Source of the DNA: Amycolatopsis sp. CA-128772
GTDB lineage: Bacteria; Actinomycetota; Actinomycetes; Mycobacteriales; Pseudonocardiaceae
NCBI RefSeq assembly: GCF_002904295.1
Contig: NZ_PPHG01000037.1
Coordinates: forward strand, 1-64,000
Direction: 5' to 3'
Length of the DNA: 64,000 nucleotides
In this document: piece after piece, positions 36,598 through 45,345 of the stretch
Layout of the letters: each line of letters starts with the position of its first letter
Position numbering within the stretch: the stretch's first letter is position 1
The notes under the pieces: model-generated
The model's input: the letters and a program-made list of their open reading frames with translations, nothing else
Databases searched by the model: none
What the model was told of the DNA's origin: nothing
Made by a program: the position numbers and the translations under genes

Positions 36598-37598
36598 GGA
36601 ACATCGCCTCCCCGCTGATCAAGAGCCTGATCTTCATCGCCGTCACCGCGCTCGCCACGGCGTTGCTGGCCATCTCCATCACGAACTCCGGCGTCGGTGC
36701 GAGCCGCCGCTACACGGCCAAGTTCCTCGACGCGACCTCGCTCAACGTCGGCGACGACGTGCGCATCTCCGGGGTCCGCGTCGGGCAGGTCGAATCCCTG
36801 GACATCGGCGACCGCAACCGGGCGGTGGTCGCCTTCTCGCTCGACCAGGGCCGGCGGCTGCCCGCCGACGTCAAGGCGGTCATCAAGTACCGCAACATGG
36901 TCGGGCAGCGGTACGTCGCCCTGGAGCGCGGGAACACCGCCACCCGCGAGCAGCTGCCCGAGGGCGCCCAGATCCCGCTGGACCGCACGACCCCCGCGCT
37001 GGACCTCACCGACCTGTTCAACGGCTTCAAACCGCTGTTCCAGGCGCTGTCGCCGAACGACGTCAACGAGCTCTCCGGCGAGATCGTCCAGGTGCTGCAG
37101 GGCGAAGGCGGCACCGTCGAGAGCCTGCTGCAGCACACCGGTTCGCTGACCACCACCCTCGCCGGGCGCGACAAGGTGATCGGCGAGGTGATCGGGAACC
37201 TCAACGAGGTCCTCAAGACCGTCAACGGCAAGGGCGACGCGCTGGCGAACCTCGTCTCGACCCTGCGGCAGCTGGTGTCCGGCCTGGCCGGCGACCGCGC
37301 CGCGATCGGCGACGCCATCAGCGGGATCGGCGCGCTGACCGAGTCCACCGCCGGGCTGTTCGAACAGGCCCGGCCGCCGCTGAAGGACAGCATCACCGGG
37401 CTGAAGGAAGTGGCGGGCACGCTGGCCCAGAACCAGTCCGATGTGGACAGCTTCCTGACCAACCTGCCGGTCAAGTTCAACGAGATCGGCCGGACCGCCT
37501 CCTACGGCTCGTGGATGAACTTCTTCCTCTGCCGCGCCACGCTCGAAACCACGCCTCAGCGCGGCGTGTTCGTCCCCACGCCGAGGTGCGAATCGTGA
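36594..37598 (+). CDS. mceB: MceB-family protein
   Basis: 334-aa product from GTG overlapping the mceA stop (GTGA). A membrane anchor (LIFIAVTALATALLAISI) precedes the MCE domain with SGVRVGQVESLDIGDRN and IKYRNMVGQRYVALERG. A long helical stretch to about residue 300 follows. The C-terminus carries a conserved Cys-containing end (FFLCRATLE). One of six different Mce subunits of the importer. Confidence 0.95.
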   Translation: MRNIASPLIKSLIFIAVTALATALLAISITNSGVGASRRYTAKFLDATSLNVGDDVRISGVRVGQVESLDIGDRNRAVVAFSLDQGRRLPADVKAVIKYRNMVGQRYVALERGNTATREQLPEGAQIPLDRTTPALDLTDLFNGFKPLFQALSPNDVNELSGEIVQVLQGEGGTVESLLQHTGSLTTTLAGRDKVIGEVIGNLNEVLKTVNGKGDALANLVSTLRQLVSGLAGDRAAIGDAISGIGALTESTAGLFEQARPPLKDSITGLKEVAGTLAQNQSDVDSFLTNLPVKFNEIGRTASYGSWMNFFLCRATLETTPQRGVFVPTPRCES

Positions 37599-38587
37599 AG
37601 TCCTTCAAGGAACGCAACCCGCTCGCCCTCGGCGTAGCCGGCAGCATCGCGCTCGCCGCGATCCTGACCGTCACCCTCAACTACGACAACCTGCCGATCG
37701 TCGGCGGCGGCACCACCTACCAGGCCGAGTTCTCCGAGGCCGCCGGCCTGCAGCAGGACGACGAGGTGCGGATCGCCGGCATCAAGGTCGGCGAGGTCCG
37801 CGACGTGCAGCTGGCCGACGACCACGTGCTCGTCTCCTTCCGGGTCAAGAACGCCTGGATCGGCGACCGCACGTCGGCCGAGATCAAGATCAAGACGTTG
37901 CTGGGCCGCAAGTTCCTCGCGCTGAACCCCACCGGTGACGGCGTCCAGGACCCCGGCCGGGCCATCCCGCGGGCCCGGACGGTCACCCCCTACGACGTCA
38001 CCGACGCCTTCAACGGCCTCGTCGACACCGTGGGCGCGATCGACACCAAGCAGCTCGCGGACAGCTTCACCACGCTGTCGGACACCTTCCGCAACTCCCC
38101 CGGGCACGTCCGCAGCGCGCTCGACGGCCTGTCCCAGCTGTCCAAGACGGTGTCGAGCCGCGACAGCCAGATCGCCGAACTGCTGGCCAACGCGCGGAAG
38201 CTGACCACGACGCTGGCGAACTCGAACGACGACTTCGAGAAGCTCATCGGCGATGGCAACCTGCTGCTCACCGAGCTCAACCGGCGCCGGGACGCGATCC
38301 ACGACCTGCTCACCGGCTCGGCGCGGCTGGCCGAGCAGCTCAGCGGGCTGGTCCGGGACAACAGCGACCAGCTCAAGCCGGCCCTGCAGGCGCTGAACCA
38401 GGTCACCGACCTGCTCAAGCGGCAGAACGACAACCTCACCAAGGGCCTGCAGCTGGCCGGGCCGTACTTCCGGGTGCTCACCAACACGACCGGCAACGGC
38501 CGCTGGATCGACGCCTACCTCTGCGGGCTGCTGCCCGAGAACCACGACCCCTGCACCCCGCCGAAGAACCCGGGAGGGTCGAAGTGA
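37595..38587 (+). CDS. mceC: MceC-family protein
   Basis: 330-aa product starting VKSFKERNPLALGVAG at a GTG overlapping the mceB stop. One membrane anchor is followed by the MCE domain (AGIKVGEVRDVQLADDHVL, IKTLLGRKFLALNP). A helical needle region with many Leu/Ala heptads comes next, and the C-terminus has IDAYLCGLLPENHDPC-like cysteines. Part of the Mce hexamer. Confidence 0.95.
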   Translation: MKSFKERNPLALGVAGSIALAAILTVTLNYDNLPIVGGGTTYQAEFSEAAGLQQDDEVRIAGIKVGEVRDVQLADDHVLVSFRVKNAWIGDRTSAEIKIKTLLGRKFLALNPTGDGVQDPGRAIPRARTVTPYDVTDAFNGLVDTVGAIDTKQLADSFTTLSDTFRNSPGHVRSALDGLSQLSKTVSSRDSQIAELLANARKLTTTLANSNDDFEKLIGDGNLLLTELNRRRDAIHDLLTGSARLAEQLSGLVRDNSDQLKPALQALNQVTDLLKRQNDNLTKGLQLAGPYFRVLTNTTGNGRWIDAYLCGLLPENHDPCTPPKNPGGSK

Positions 38588-39621
38588 GCGCGTTGACCAC
38601 GACCCGCACCGGCGTCCTGGTGAGCCGGTTCGTCGCCGCCGCCATCCTGCTCGCCCTCGTCGTCTCGGCGGCGATGTGGTGGGTGTTCTCCGGCTCCGGC
38701 CAGCACCACGTCACGGCGTTCTTCACCCGCGCGGTCGGCGTCTACCCCGGCTCGGACGTCCGCGTGCTCGGCGTCCGGATCGGCCAGGTCGACAAGGTCA
38801 CCCCGCGCGGCGAGCAGGTGCAGGTCGACATGAGCGTCGACGGCTCGGTCGGGGTCGCCGAGGACACCACGCTGCTGGTCATCGCGCCCAGCGTCGTCGC
38901 CGACCGCTACCTGCAGTTCGCCAAGCCGGCCCGCGGCGGGCCGCGGCTGCCCGACGGCGCGACGATCCCGGTGCAGCGCACGGCCACCCCGGTCGAGCTC
39001 GACCAGCTCTACGCCAGCCTGGACACGATCTCCAAGGCCCTCGGCCCGAACGGCGCGAACGCCCAGGGCGCGTTGTCGGACCTGCTGAAGACCGGTGCGC
39101 AGAACCTGCAGGGCAACGGCCGCGCGTTCAACGAAAGCGTCCGCAACTTCGCCCAGCTGGCCCGCACGCTGGCCGGCAACTCGACCGACCTGTTCGGCAC
39201 CGTCGACGAGCTGCAGCAGTTCACCACCATGCTGGCCACCAACGACAGCCAGGTCAGCACCGTGAACCAGCAGCTGGCGCAGATCTCCGGCACGCTGGCC
39301 GCCAACAGCGGCGACCTGGCCCGGGCGCTCGACGGCCTCGGCCGCGCGCTCGCCGACGTCCAGGCGTTCATCCGGGACAACCGCGGAGCGCTCAAGGCCA
39401 ACGTGGACAACCTGGTGACGACCACGCGGACGCTCGTCGAGCAGCGCGACTCGCTCGCGGGCACGATCGACGCCGTCCCGCTCGCCGTGTCCAACGTGCT
39501 CAACGCGGTCGACCCGGCGACCGGGGAGCTGCGCGGCCGCGGCAACTTCGACTACTACCTCCAGCCACCCCTGCCGTTGCCGGCCACCGGTGACGTCTAC
39601 ACGAACGGGGGGCAGCGATGA
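38584..39621 (+). CDS. mceD: MceD-family protein
   Basis: 345-aa product from a GTG overlapping the mceC stop. The membrane anchor is AAAILLALVVSAAMWWVFSG. MCE domain signatures are YPGSDVRVLGVRIGQVDKV and VVADRYLQFAKPARGG. A helical region continues to about residue 300, and the C-terminus is Pro/Leu-rich (YYLQPPLPLPATGDVY). It overlaps mceE as ATGA. Confidence 0.95.
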   Translation: MSALTTTRTGVLVSRFVAAAILLALVVSAAMWWVFSGSGQHHVTAFFTRAVGVYPGSDVRVLGVRIGQVDKVTPRGEQVQVDMSVDGSVGVAEDTTLLVIAPSVVADRYLQFAKPARGGPRLPDGATIPVQRTATPVELDQLYASLDTISKALGPNGANAQGALSDLLKTGAQNLQGNGRAFNESVRNFAQLARTLAGNSTDLFGTVDELQQFTTMLATNDSQVSTVNQQLAQISGTLAANSGDLARALDGLGRALADVQAFIRDNRGALKANVDNLVTTTRTLVEQRDSLAGTIDAVPLAVSNVLNAVDPATGELRGRGNFDYYLQPPLPLPATGDVYTNGGQR

Positions 39622-40766
39622 AGCGCCGCTTTCGGGGGGTCCAGGGGGGTCCGCCCCCCGGCCGGGGTCTGGGGCTCGGCCCCAGAAGCCACCGCGTCGC
39701 CGCCGCCGTGGCGGTCGGGTGCCTGACGCTCGCGGGCTGCTCGGCGGGTGAGTTCAAGGGCGTCTACGACCTGCCGCTGCCCGGTGGCGCCGACCTCGGC
39801 GACCACCCGTACTCGGTGACCGTGCAGTTCGCCGACGTGCTCGACCTGGTGCCGCAGGCCGCGGTGAAGGTCGGCGACGTCCCGGTGGGCCGGGTCCGCG
39901 AGGTCCGGCTGGGCGGGGACGGCTGGACGGCCGAGACGGTCGTGGAGGTCAACGGCGACGTCGTGCTGCCCGCCGACGCGGTCGCGCGGCTGCGGCAGTC
40001 CAGCCTCCTCGGCGAGAAGTTCGTCGAGCTGGCCCCGCCGGACGGGGACGCGAAACCCGCCGGCACCGGCCGGCTGGCGGACGGCGCCACGATCACGCTG
40101 GACCGGACCAACCGCAACCCCGAGTTCGAGGAGATCTTCGGCGCCCTTTCGCTGCTGCTCAACGGCGGCGGGATCGGGCAGCTGCAGACCATCAACCGCG
40201 AGCTGTCGAAGGTGATGGACGGCAACGAAGCGCAGATCCGGTCGTTCCTGTCCGGGGTGGACACCCTGATGACCGACCTGGACGCCCACCGCTCCGACAT
40301 CACCGAGGCGCTCGACGGGCTGAACCGGCTGTCGGCGACGCTCGAGCACCGCCACGAGCAGGTGTCCGGCGCCTTGACCGACCTGACGCCGGGGCTGCAG
40401 GCGCTGAGCGACCAGCGCACCCAGCTGGTCTCGATGCTGCAGGCGCTGGACCACCTTTCGACGGTGGCGACCGACGTCGTCGACCGCAGCCGCGACGACA
40501 TGGTCGCCGACCTGCGGGCGCTCGCCCCGATCCTCGGGCAGCTGGCCGCGGCCGGGCAGAACCTGCCGCAGTCGCTGCAGATGCTGCCGACGTTCCCGTT
40601 CCCGGATTCGGTGCTCGGCGCGGTGAAGGGCGACTACATCAACGCCTACGCCTCGATGATCCCGGCACCCGGTGTGCCACTGCCCCCGCCCGGCCAGGGT
40701 GTCCCGCCCGGCCTGCCGACGCTCCCGCTGCCGAGCAGCGGGACCCGGGTCTCCGGAGGCAGCTGA
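39618..40766 (+). CDS. mceE: MceE-family lipoprotein with repeat-derived N-terminus
   Basis: 382-aa lipoprotein: the lipobox LTLAGC places the lipidated Cys at residue 41. MCE domain landmarks are VKVGDVPVGRVREVRLGGD and RQSSLLGEKFVELAPP; the C-terminus is Pro-rich. MceE is the lipid-anchored subunit of the needle. Oddly, residues 5-24 (FRGVQGGPPPGRGLGLGPRS) come from a palindromic DNA repeat lying in frame between the start and the hydrophobic core, giving an unusually long n-region. A GTG near 39706 would leave too short a signal. The ATG overlaps the mceD stop. Confidence 0.93.
   Translation: MKRRFRGVQGGPPPGRGLGLGPRSHRVAAAVAVGCLTLAGCSAGEFKGVYDLPLPGGADLGDHPYSVTVQFADVLDLVPQAAVKVGDVPVGRVREVRLGGDGWTAETVVEVNGDVVLPADAVARLRQSSLLGEKFVELAPPDGDAKPAGTGRLADGATITLDRTNRNPEFEEIFGALSLLLNGGGIGQLQTINRELSKVMDGNEAQIRSFLSGVDTLMTDLDAHRSDITEALDGLNRLSATLEHRHEQVSGALTDLTPGLQALSDQRTQLVSMLQALDHLSTVATDVVDRSRDDMVADLRALAPILGQLAAAGQNLPQSLQMLPTFPFPDSVLGAVKGDYINAYASMIPAPGVPLPPPGQGVPPGLPTLPLPSSGTRVSGGS
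39633..39688. repeat. Palindromic GC repeat inserted in the mceE signal-peptide region
   Basis: Two hairpins in tandem: GGGGGG TCCG CCCCCC (about 39645-39660) and CTGGGGC TCG GCCCCAG (39669-39685). The GGGGTCCAGGGGGG...CTGGGGC layout resembles the short palindromic intergenic repeats common in streptomycete and related genomes. Here it lies inside a coding sequence, just after the start codon, without breaking the frame. Confidence 0.75.
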
Positions 40767-41974
40767 TGCTGAGCCGCAGAGTACGCGTCCAGGTCGTCCT
40801 GTTCGTCGTGATCGCGCTGGCCACGACGGCCTTCGTCGGCGCGAACTACGCCGGGCTGGGCCGGCTGTTCGGCTCCGGCAGCTACACGGTGAAACTGGAG
40901 CTCGCCGAAGGCGGCGGCCTGTTCACCAACGGCGAGGTGACCTACCGCGGGGTGGCCGTCGGCCGGGTCGGCGAGCTGCGGCTCACCGTCACCGGCATGG
41001 AGGCCGACCTGCTGATCGACGACGGCGCCCCGCCGATCCCGGCCGACTCGCGGGCCGTGGTGGCGAACCGCTCGGCGGTCGGCGAGCAGTACGTCGACCT
41101 GCAGCCGCGCACGGCGAACGCGCCCTACCTCGACGGCAGCTCGGTCATCCGCCGCGAGTCGACGACGTTGCCGCTGCCGGTGAACAGCCTGCTGACGGAC
41201 CTGGACTCGTTCACCGCCTCGGTGCCGACCCAGGACCTGCGCACGGTGGTGAACGAGCTCGACGACGCCCTGCGCGGCGCCGGCCCGGACCTGCAGACGC
41301 TGATGGACTCGGCGACGACGTTCACGCAGGAAGCCAGCAACCACCTGCCGCAGACGTCGAAGCTGATCGGCGACGGCGCGACGGTGCTGCGCACCCAGGT
41401 CGGTTCGGCCGGGGAGTGGCGTTCGTTCAGCAGCAACGCCCGCGTGTTCGCCCAGCAGCTGGCGAACTCCGACGGCGACCTGCGGCGGCTGATCGCCAGC
41501 GCACCGCCGGCGGCGTCCGAGCTGAGCGGGCTGCTGAAGGAGAACGACCCGGGCCTGCCGATCCTGCTGGCCAACCTGCTGACGACGTCCCGGGTGTTCG
41601 CCACCCGCACGGCGGCGGAGCGGCAGTTCCTGGTGGACACCCCGAAGGCGGTGGCGGCGGTGGGTTCGGCGCTGAACGACTCGGGCGACGCGCTGCGGAT
41701 GGGGCTGGTGCTGAACTTCGACGACCCGCCGCCGTGCCTGCAGGGTTACGAGGGCACGCCGCACCGCTCGAGCCGGGACCTGACGCCGTTGCCGTTCGAC
41801 ACCGACGCGAAGTGCACGCTGCCGTACGGGAACGAGAGCTCGGTGCGCGGCACGCAGAACGCGCCGCACCCGGCGGTCCCGGCCCCGGCCCTGCCGGGCG
41901 GGCTGACGGGCCCCCTCGGCCTCGGCACCCAGGCGACGGCGACGAGCCTCGAGGAGATGCTGTGGCTGCGGTGA
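40766..41974 (+). CDS. mceF: MceF-family protein
   Basis: 402-aa product starting MLSRRVRVQVVLFVVIALAT, with the ATG overlapping the mceE stop by one base. The MCE domain follows one membrane anchor (GEVTYRGVAVGRVGELRLTV; NRSAVGEQYVDLQPR). Helical needle residues run to about 310, with a C-terminal cysteine-bearing region (DDPPPCLQGYEG, DAKCTLPYG). Last of the six Mce subunits. Confidence 0.95.
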   Translation: MLSRRVRVQVVLFVVIALATTAFVGANYAGLGRLFGSGSYTVKLELAEGGGLFTNGEVTYRGVAVGRVGELRLTVTGMEADLLIDDGAPPIPADSRAVVANRSAVGEQYVDLQPRTANAPYLDGSSVIRRESTTLPLPVNSLLTDLDSFTASVPTQDLRTVVNELDDALRGAGPDLQTLMDSATTFTQEASNHLPQTSKLIGDGATVLRTQVGSAGEWRSFSSNARVFAQQLANSDGDLRRLIASAPPAASELSGLLKENDPGLPILLANLLTTSRVFATRTAAERQFLVDTPKAVAAVGSALNDSGDALRMGLVLNFDDPPPCLQGYEGTPHRSSRDLTPLPFDTDAKCTLPYGNESSVRGTQNAPHPAVPAPALPGGLTGPLGLGTQATATSLEEMLWLR

Positions 41975-42465
41975 AGGTGGCGTTGACGGCCCTGATCGCG
42001 GCGGCGGCCGTGTTCGCGGGCTGGTCGGGCTACGCCTGGTACGCGGCGGCCCACGCATCCGCGGTGACGTACGGAACGGCCCGCGACGAGGCACTGGCGA
42101 CCGGCCGCACGCTGGTGGCGGAGCTGAACACGCTGGACTACCACGACGTGAACGGCGGTCTGGGCCGCTGGCTGTCGGCCTCGACGGGCCCGTTGCACGA
42201 CCAGCTGGCCCGCACGGACGAGACGACGAAGAAGACCCTGGCGGCGAACGCGACGGTGGCCACGGGCCGCGTGGTGGACGCGGCCCTGAGCGAGCTGGAC
42301 GAGCACGCGGGCACGGCGAAGCTGCTGGCCTCGGTGGAGATCACGATGGCGAAGGAAGGAACGGCCCCGGCGGTCAAGCGCAACCGTTTCGCGGCGGCCC
42401 TGAGCCGGACGGCGGATGGGTGGAAGCTGAGCGCGCTGGACCAGCTGCCGGTGGGTGCCCGATGA
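41962..42465 (+). CDS. Mce-associated membrane protein (first)
   Basis: 167-aa product from GTG 41962, which follows a GAGGAG box by 5 nt; a GTG at 41971 overlapping the mceF stop is possible. One N-terminal membrane segment (ALTALIAAAAVFAGWSGYAWY) is followed by an extracytoplasmic alpha+beta domain of the Mas/VirB8-like fold (TARDEALATGRTLVAELNTL, RRTADGWKLSALDQLPVG-like ending). Mas proteins stabilise the Mce complex in mycobacteria. Translationally coupled at both ends. Confidence 0.88.
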   Translation: MAAVKVALTALIAAAAVFAGWSGYAWYAAAHASAVTYGTARDEALATGRTLVAELNTLDYHDVNGGLGRWLSASTGPLHDQLARTDETTKKTLAANATVATGRVVDAALSELDEHAGTAKLLASVEITMAKEGTAPAVKRNRFAAALSRTADGWKLSALDQLPVGAR

Positions 42466-43271
42466 GCCGCACGAAGACACAGGTGGAGCCGACGGCCGGG
42501 GCGGGGGCCGAGCCCGGCGCCATCGAACCCCGGGGAGACCGGGCGCCGGGGAAGGCGGTCTCCGCCGAGGACACCACCGCCCCCGCCGGCGAGCCGATCG
42601 CCGAGCCCGACCGTGCGGCCACCACCGGCTCCCCCGGGAGCGAAGCGGCCGAGCCCGCAACCGACTCCGACTCGGCCGAAGCCGAGCCCGAAGCCACCGA
42701 GCCCGAAGCCGCCGAAACCGAGCCCGAAGCCGGCCAGCCCGAAGCCGCCGGAACCACCCCCCGTCCCGCCTGGCGCCGGCTGCCCGCCCTCCTCCTCGCC
42801 GCCACCCTCGTCCTCACCGGGGCCGGCGTCTGGTTCACCCTCGAGGCCCGCTCCGCCGCCGGCACCCCCGCCGCCGCCAACCTCGCGCTCACCGACGTCG
42901 CCGCCACCGCCGAGGTCACCTCCGCGGTCAGCCTCGCCGTGAACCGGATCTTCTCCTATTCCTACGACCGGACCGACGTCACCGAGAAGGCGGCCGCCGC
43001 CGTGCTGCAGGGGTCCGCCAAGGATTCCTACGACAAGCTCTTCGCCGAGGTGCGGCAGAAGGCTCCGGAACAGAAACTCGTGCTCACATCGCGCGTTTCC
43101 GCCAGTGCCGTGCAGGAACTCAAAAATGGTCACGCGCGGTTACTCGTCTTTCTCGATCAATCGGCCGTCCGGGCCGACAACAATGCGACTGACAGCGCCG
43201 CGGCGCAGCTTTCCGTGACCGCGGAGCACACCCGTGACGGCTGGGTCATCACCGAGCTCGAACCCCGCTGA
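42462..43271 (+). CDS. Mce-associated membrane protein (second) with long acidic linker
   Basis: 269-aa product. Residues 1-100 are disordered and dominated by Glu, Pro, Ala and Thr (EPEATEPEAAETEPEAGQPE). One membrane segment (LPALLLAATLVLTGAGVWF) follows. An extracytoplasmic Mas-type domain completes it (FSYSYDRTDVTEKAAAAVLQ, ending TRDGWVITELEPR). The acidic part should face the cytoplasm. It overlaps the first Mas gene as ATGA and is the last gene of the mce operon. A weak hairpin (CCGTTTCCGGG / CCCGGAACGG, about 43288-43312) follows. Confidence 0.88.
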   Translation: MSRTKTQVEPTAGAGAEPGAIEPRGDRAPGKAVSAEDTTAPAGEPIAEPDRAATTGSPGSEAAEPATDSDSAEAEPEATEPEAAETEPEAGQPEAAGTTPRPAWRRLPALLLAATLVLTGAGVWFTLEARSAAGTPAAANLALTDVAATAEVTSAVSLAVNRIFSYSYDRTDVTEKAAAAVLQGSAKDSYDKLFAEVRQKAPEQKLVLTSRVSASAVQELKNGHARLLVFLDQSAVRADNNATDSAAAQLSVTAEHTRDGWVITELEPR

Positions 43272-43339
43272 AAGAACGCGCACTTCACCGTTTCCGGGAG
43301 CACCCGGAACGGACGGGAAAACGCACAAGGAGGACAACC

Positions 43340-43984
43340 ATGTCCGTGGCAACGCAGCTGAGGAGACTGGCCGTGCTCACGTCGGCGGCGGCCGTCGTGC
43401 TGACCGGCGTCGCCGTCACGCCGGCCTCGGCCGACGTCATCGAAATCCCGGTGTCGTACAGCGTGAACGGCACCACCACGGTGAAGAAGACCGGCAGCAC
43501 CATGAAACTCGGCCCCGGCACCCTCCAGGGCAACCTGATCATCGACGACCAGACCGGCTCGGTCGGGCTCAGCGCGAACCTGACGCTGCCGCCGTCGCAG
43601 GCCGACATCTCGCTGGTCTCGGGCCTGTTCCGGATCAAGGCCAAGGTCAAGGTGCTCCCGCTCGGCCCGGCCACCGGCACCATCGCCGACGGCACGCTGA
43701 CCACGCACGCCAAGGCGAACATGGAGATCTCCGACATCTGGGTCGGGCTGATCGTGCCGGTCATCCCCCTGCCCACCGTGCCCAAGGCCTGCCGGACGAA
43801 GACCCCGGTCGACCTGAACCTGGTCGCCCCGAACATCGACATCACGTCGCCGACCATCACCATCGGCGCCACGTACACGATCCCGGAGTTCAGCAACTGC
43901 TTCATCGCCGACCTCGCGCTCGGCGCGCTGGTTTCCGGGCCGGGCAACACGATTTCGCTCGACCTGACCGCTCCCCAGAGCTGA
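43340..43984 (+). CDS. Secreted beta-rich protein of unknown function
   Basis: 214-aa product with a Sec signal (residues 1-31, cut near ASA-D). The mature part is beta-strand-rich with regular Thr/Gly/Val patterning (VSYSVNGTTTVKKTGSTMKL, SVGLSANLTLPPSQADISLV). Two cysteines (KACRTK and SNCFIAD) probably form a disulfide. I do not recognise a named family. Alternating hydrophobic strands resemble lipid-binding barrels, but that is a guess. An AGGAGG box precedes the ATG. It lies 68 bp after the mce operon on the same strand and could share its transcript. Confidence 0.7.
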   Translation: MSVATQLRRLAVLTSAAAVVLTGVAVTPASADVIEIPVSYSVNGTTTVKKTGSTMKLGPGTLQGNLIIDDQTGSVGLSANLTLPPSQADISLVSGLFRIKAKVKVLPLGPATGTIADGTLTTHAKANMEISDIWVGLIVPVIPLPTVPKACRTKTPVDLNLVAPNIDITSPTITIGATYTIPEFSNCFIADLALGALVSGPGNTISLDLTAPQS

Positions 43985-43990
43985 CCCACC

Positions 43991-44018
43991 GGGTGGCGGG
44001 CGATCCCGCCCGCCACCC
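43991..44018. terminator. Bidirectional hairpin between convergent genes
   Basis: Perfect 11-bp arms GGGTGGCGGGC (43991-44001) and GCCCGCCACCC (44008-44018) with loop GATCCC. It lies in the 48-bp gap between the secreted beta-rich protein gene and the convergent RCC1-like gene, and probably ends the long mce transcript. Confidence 0.85.
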
Positions 44019-44032
44019 TCCGGCCCGGGCGA

Positions 44033-44971
44033 TCAGCAGGGCGCGGTGACGTCTTCCTTCAGCACGAAGCTGTCGTTGTCCCCGGCGGAGACGGCGAACA
44101 CCGGCCCGCACGTGACCGGCTCCGACTCGGTGACGAAGTCCGAGCCCCAGTTGACGATGTCGCCGTTGGCCTTGAAGGCCAGCGTGTGGTTGAACCCGGC
44201 GTCGATGCCGACGACGTCGGACAGGGCCGCCGGCGGGACGTCGATCTGGTGGTAGTTGTTCTGGCCCCACGCGTAGACGCGGCCGTCCTTGAGCGCCAGG
44301 CTGTAGCCGAACCCGGCGGAGATCGCCGTGACCCCCGAGGACAGCCCGGCCGGCACCGTGACCTGCCCGTAGGCGTTGCTGCCCCAGGCCAGCACCCCGC
44401 CGTTCTTGAGGACCAGGTTGTGGTCGCCCCCGGCGGAAATCGCGGTGACGCCGGACTGCGCGAACGCCGGCACGTCGGTGCGCGTGCCCCAGCTCACCAC
44501 CTGCCCGCCCTGTTTCAGGGCCAGGCTGTGCATGTTGGCCGTCGAAATCGCGATGACGCCGCTGCCCACCGAAGCCGGCAACGTGGTCTGGCCGTACCAG
44601 TTGTTGCCCCAGGCGATGACCTTGCCGTTCTTGAGGGCGAGTTCGTGACCCCAGCCGGAGGCGATCTGGCTGACGCCGGACCGCGCGTCGGCGGGGACCA
44701 CGTTGGCGCCCCAGTTGTTCGCGCCCCACGCGAAGACCGCGCCGCCCTGCAGGGCCAGCACGGTCGTGCTGCCCGCCGACACGGCGGAGACCCCGGACAG
44801 CACGTTCGGCGGCGGGACCGTGATGGCGTAGTCCTGCTTCCCCCAGGCGATCACGCCGCCGGTGGTGGCCGCGGACGCCGGTGCTGCGCACAGCGACAGG
44901 GCCATCGCCGCCGAGACCGTCAATACGGCTCCCTTCAGCGATACCCGTTCACAACGTGAAGCAAGTGGCAC
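44033..44971 (-). CDS. Secreted RCC1-like beta-propeller protein
   Basis: 312-aa product with a signal peptide (SLKGAVLTVSAAMALSLCAA, cleavage near ASA-A). About seven repeats of the RCC1 type follow (GVTAISAGGDHNLVLKNGGV, LAWGSNAYGQVTVPAGL and the like), each with the AWG and SLALK elements. The repeats would close a propeller. Secreted bacterial RCC1 proteins are of unknown function; a binding scaffold is likely. It ends in a Cys (DVTAPC). It is transcribed towards the mce locus, against the flanking secreted-protein genes. Confidence 0.82.
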   Translation of the reverse strand: MPLASRCERVSLKGAVLTVSAAMALSLCAAPASAATTGGVIAWGKQDYAITVPPPNVLSGVSAVSAGSTTVLALQGGAVFAWGANNWGANVVPADARSGVSQIASGWGHELALKNGKVIAWGNNWYGQTTLPASVGSGVIAISTANMHSLALKQGGQVVSWGTRTDVPAFAQSGVTAISAGGDHNLVLKNGGVLAWGSNAYGQVTVPAGLSSGVTAISAGFGYSLALKDGRVYAWGQNNYHQIDVPPAALSDVVGIDAGFNHTLAFKANGDIVNWGSDFVTESEPVTCGPVFAVSAGDNDSFVLKEDVTAPC

Positions 44972-45345
44972 GGTAGCCTCCTTTCTCGCGTTTCGTTATC
45001 CCGGATTGCTTCGGCAAGATCGTGAATGGTAGACCGTTCCCGGCACCGTTCGGCCACGCGGTACTTCTTTGTCAAAATCCGATGAAAGCCGCACCGGGCC
45101 TGCGCGCGACCGCACAAGAAACCGCGGCCGCCCCGGCCCGGTTGGCTGCCGATGCCACAAACTCTTGTTCCGTACTGAACTCGCGAGTAGCCTCATTCCC
45201 GGCAGATGGACCTCCACCTCGCACGTCGGTTAATTCACGTCCCGCCGCTCGGGGCAATGGGGGCGGGCGAACGTGATCGGAGAGCAACGACGGCGAGCAA
45301 TCGATCAGCCAAAGCCGAGACTGTACTGAATCAAAGGAGATGGGT

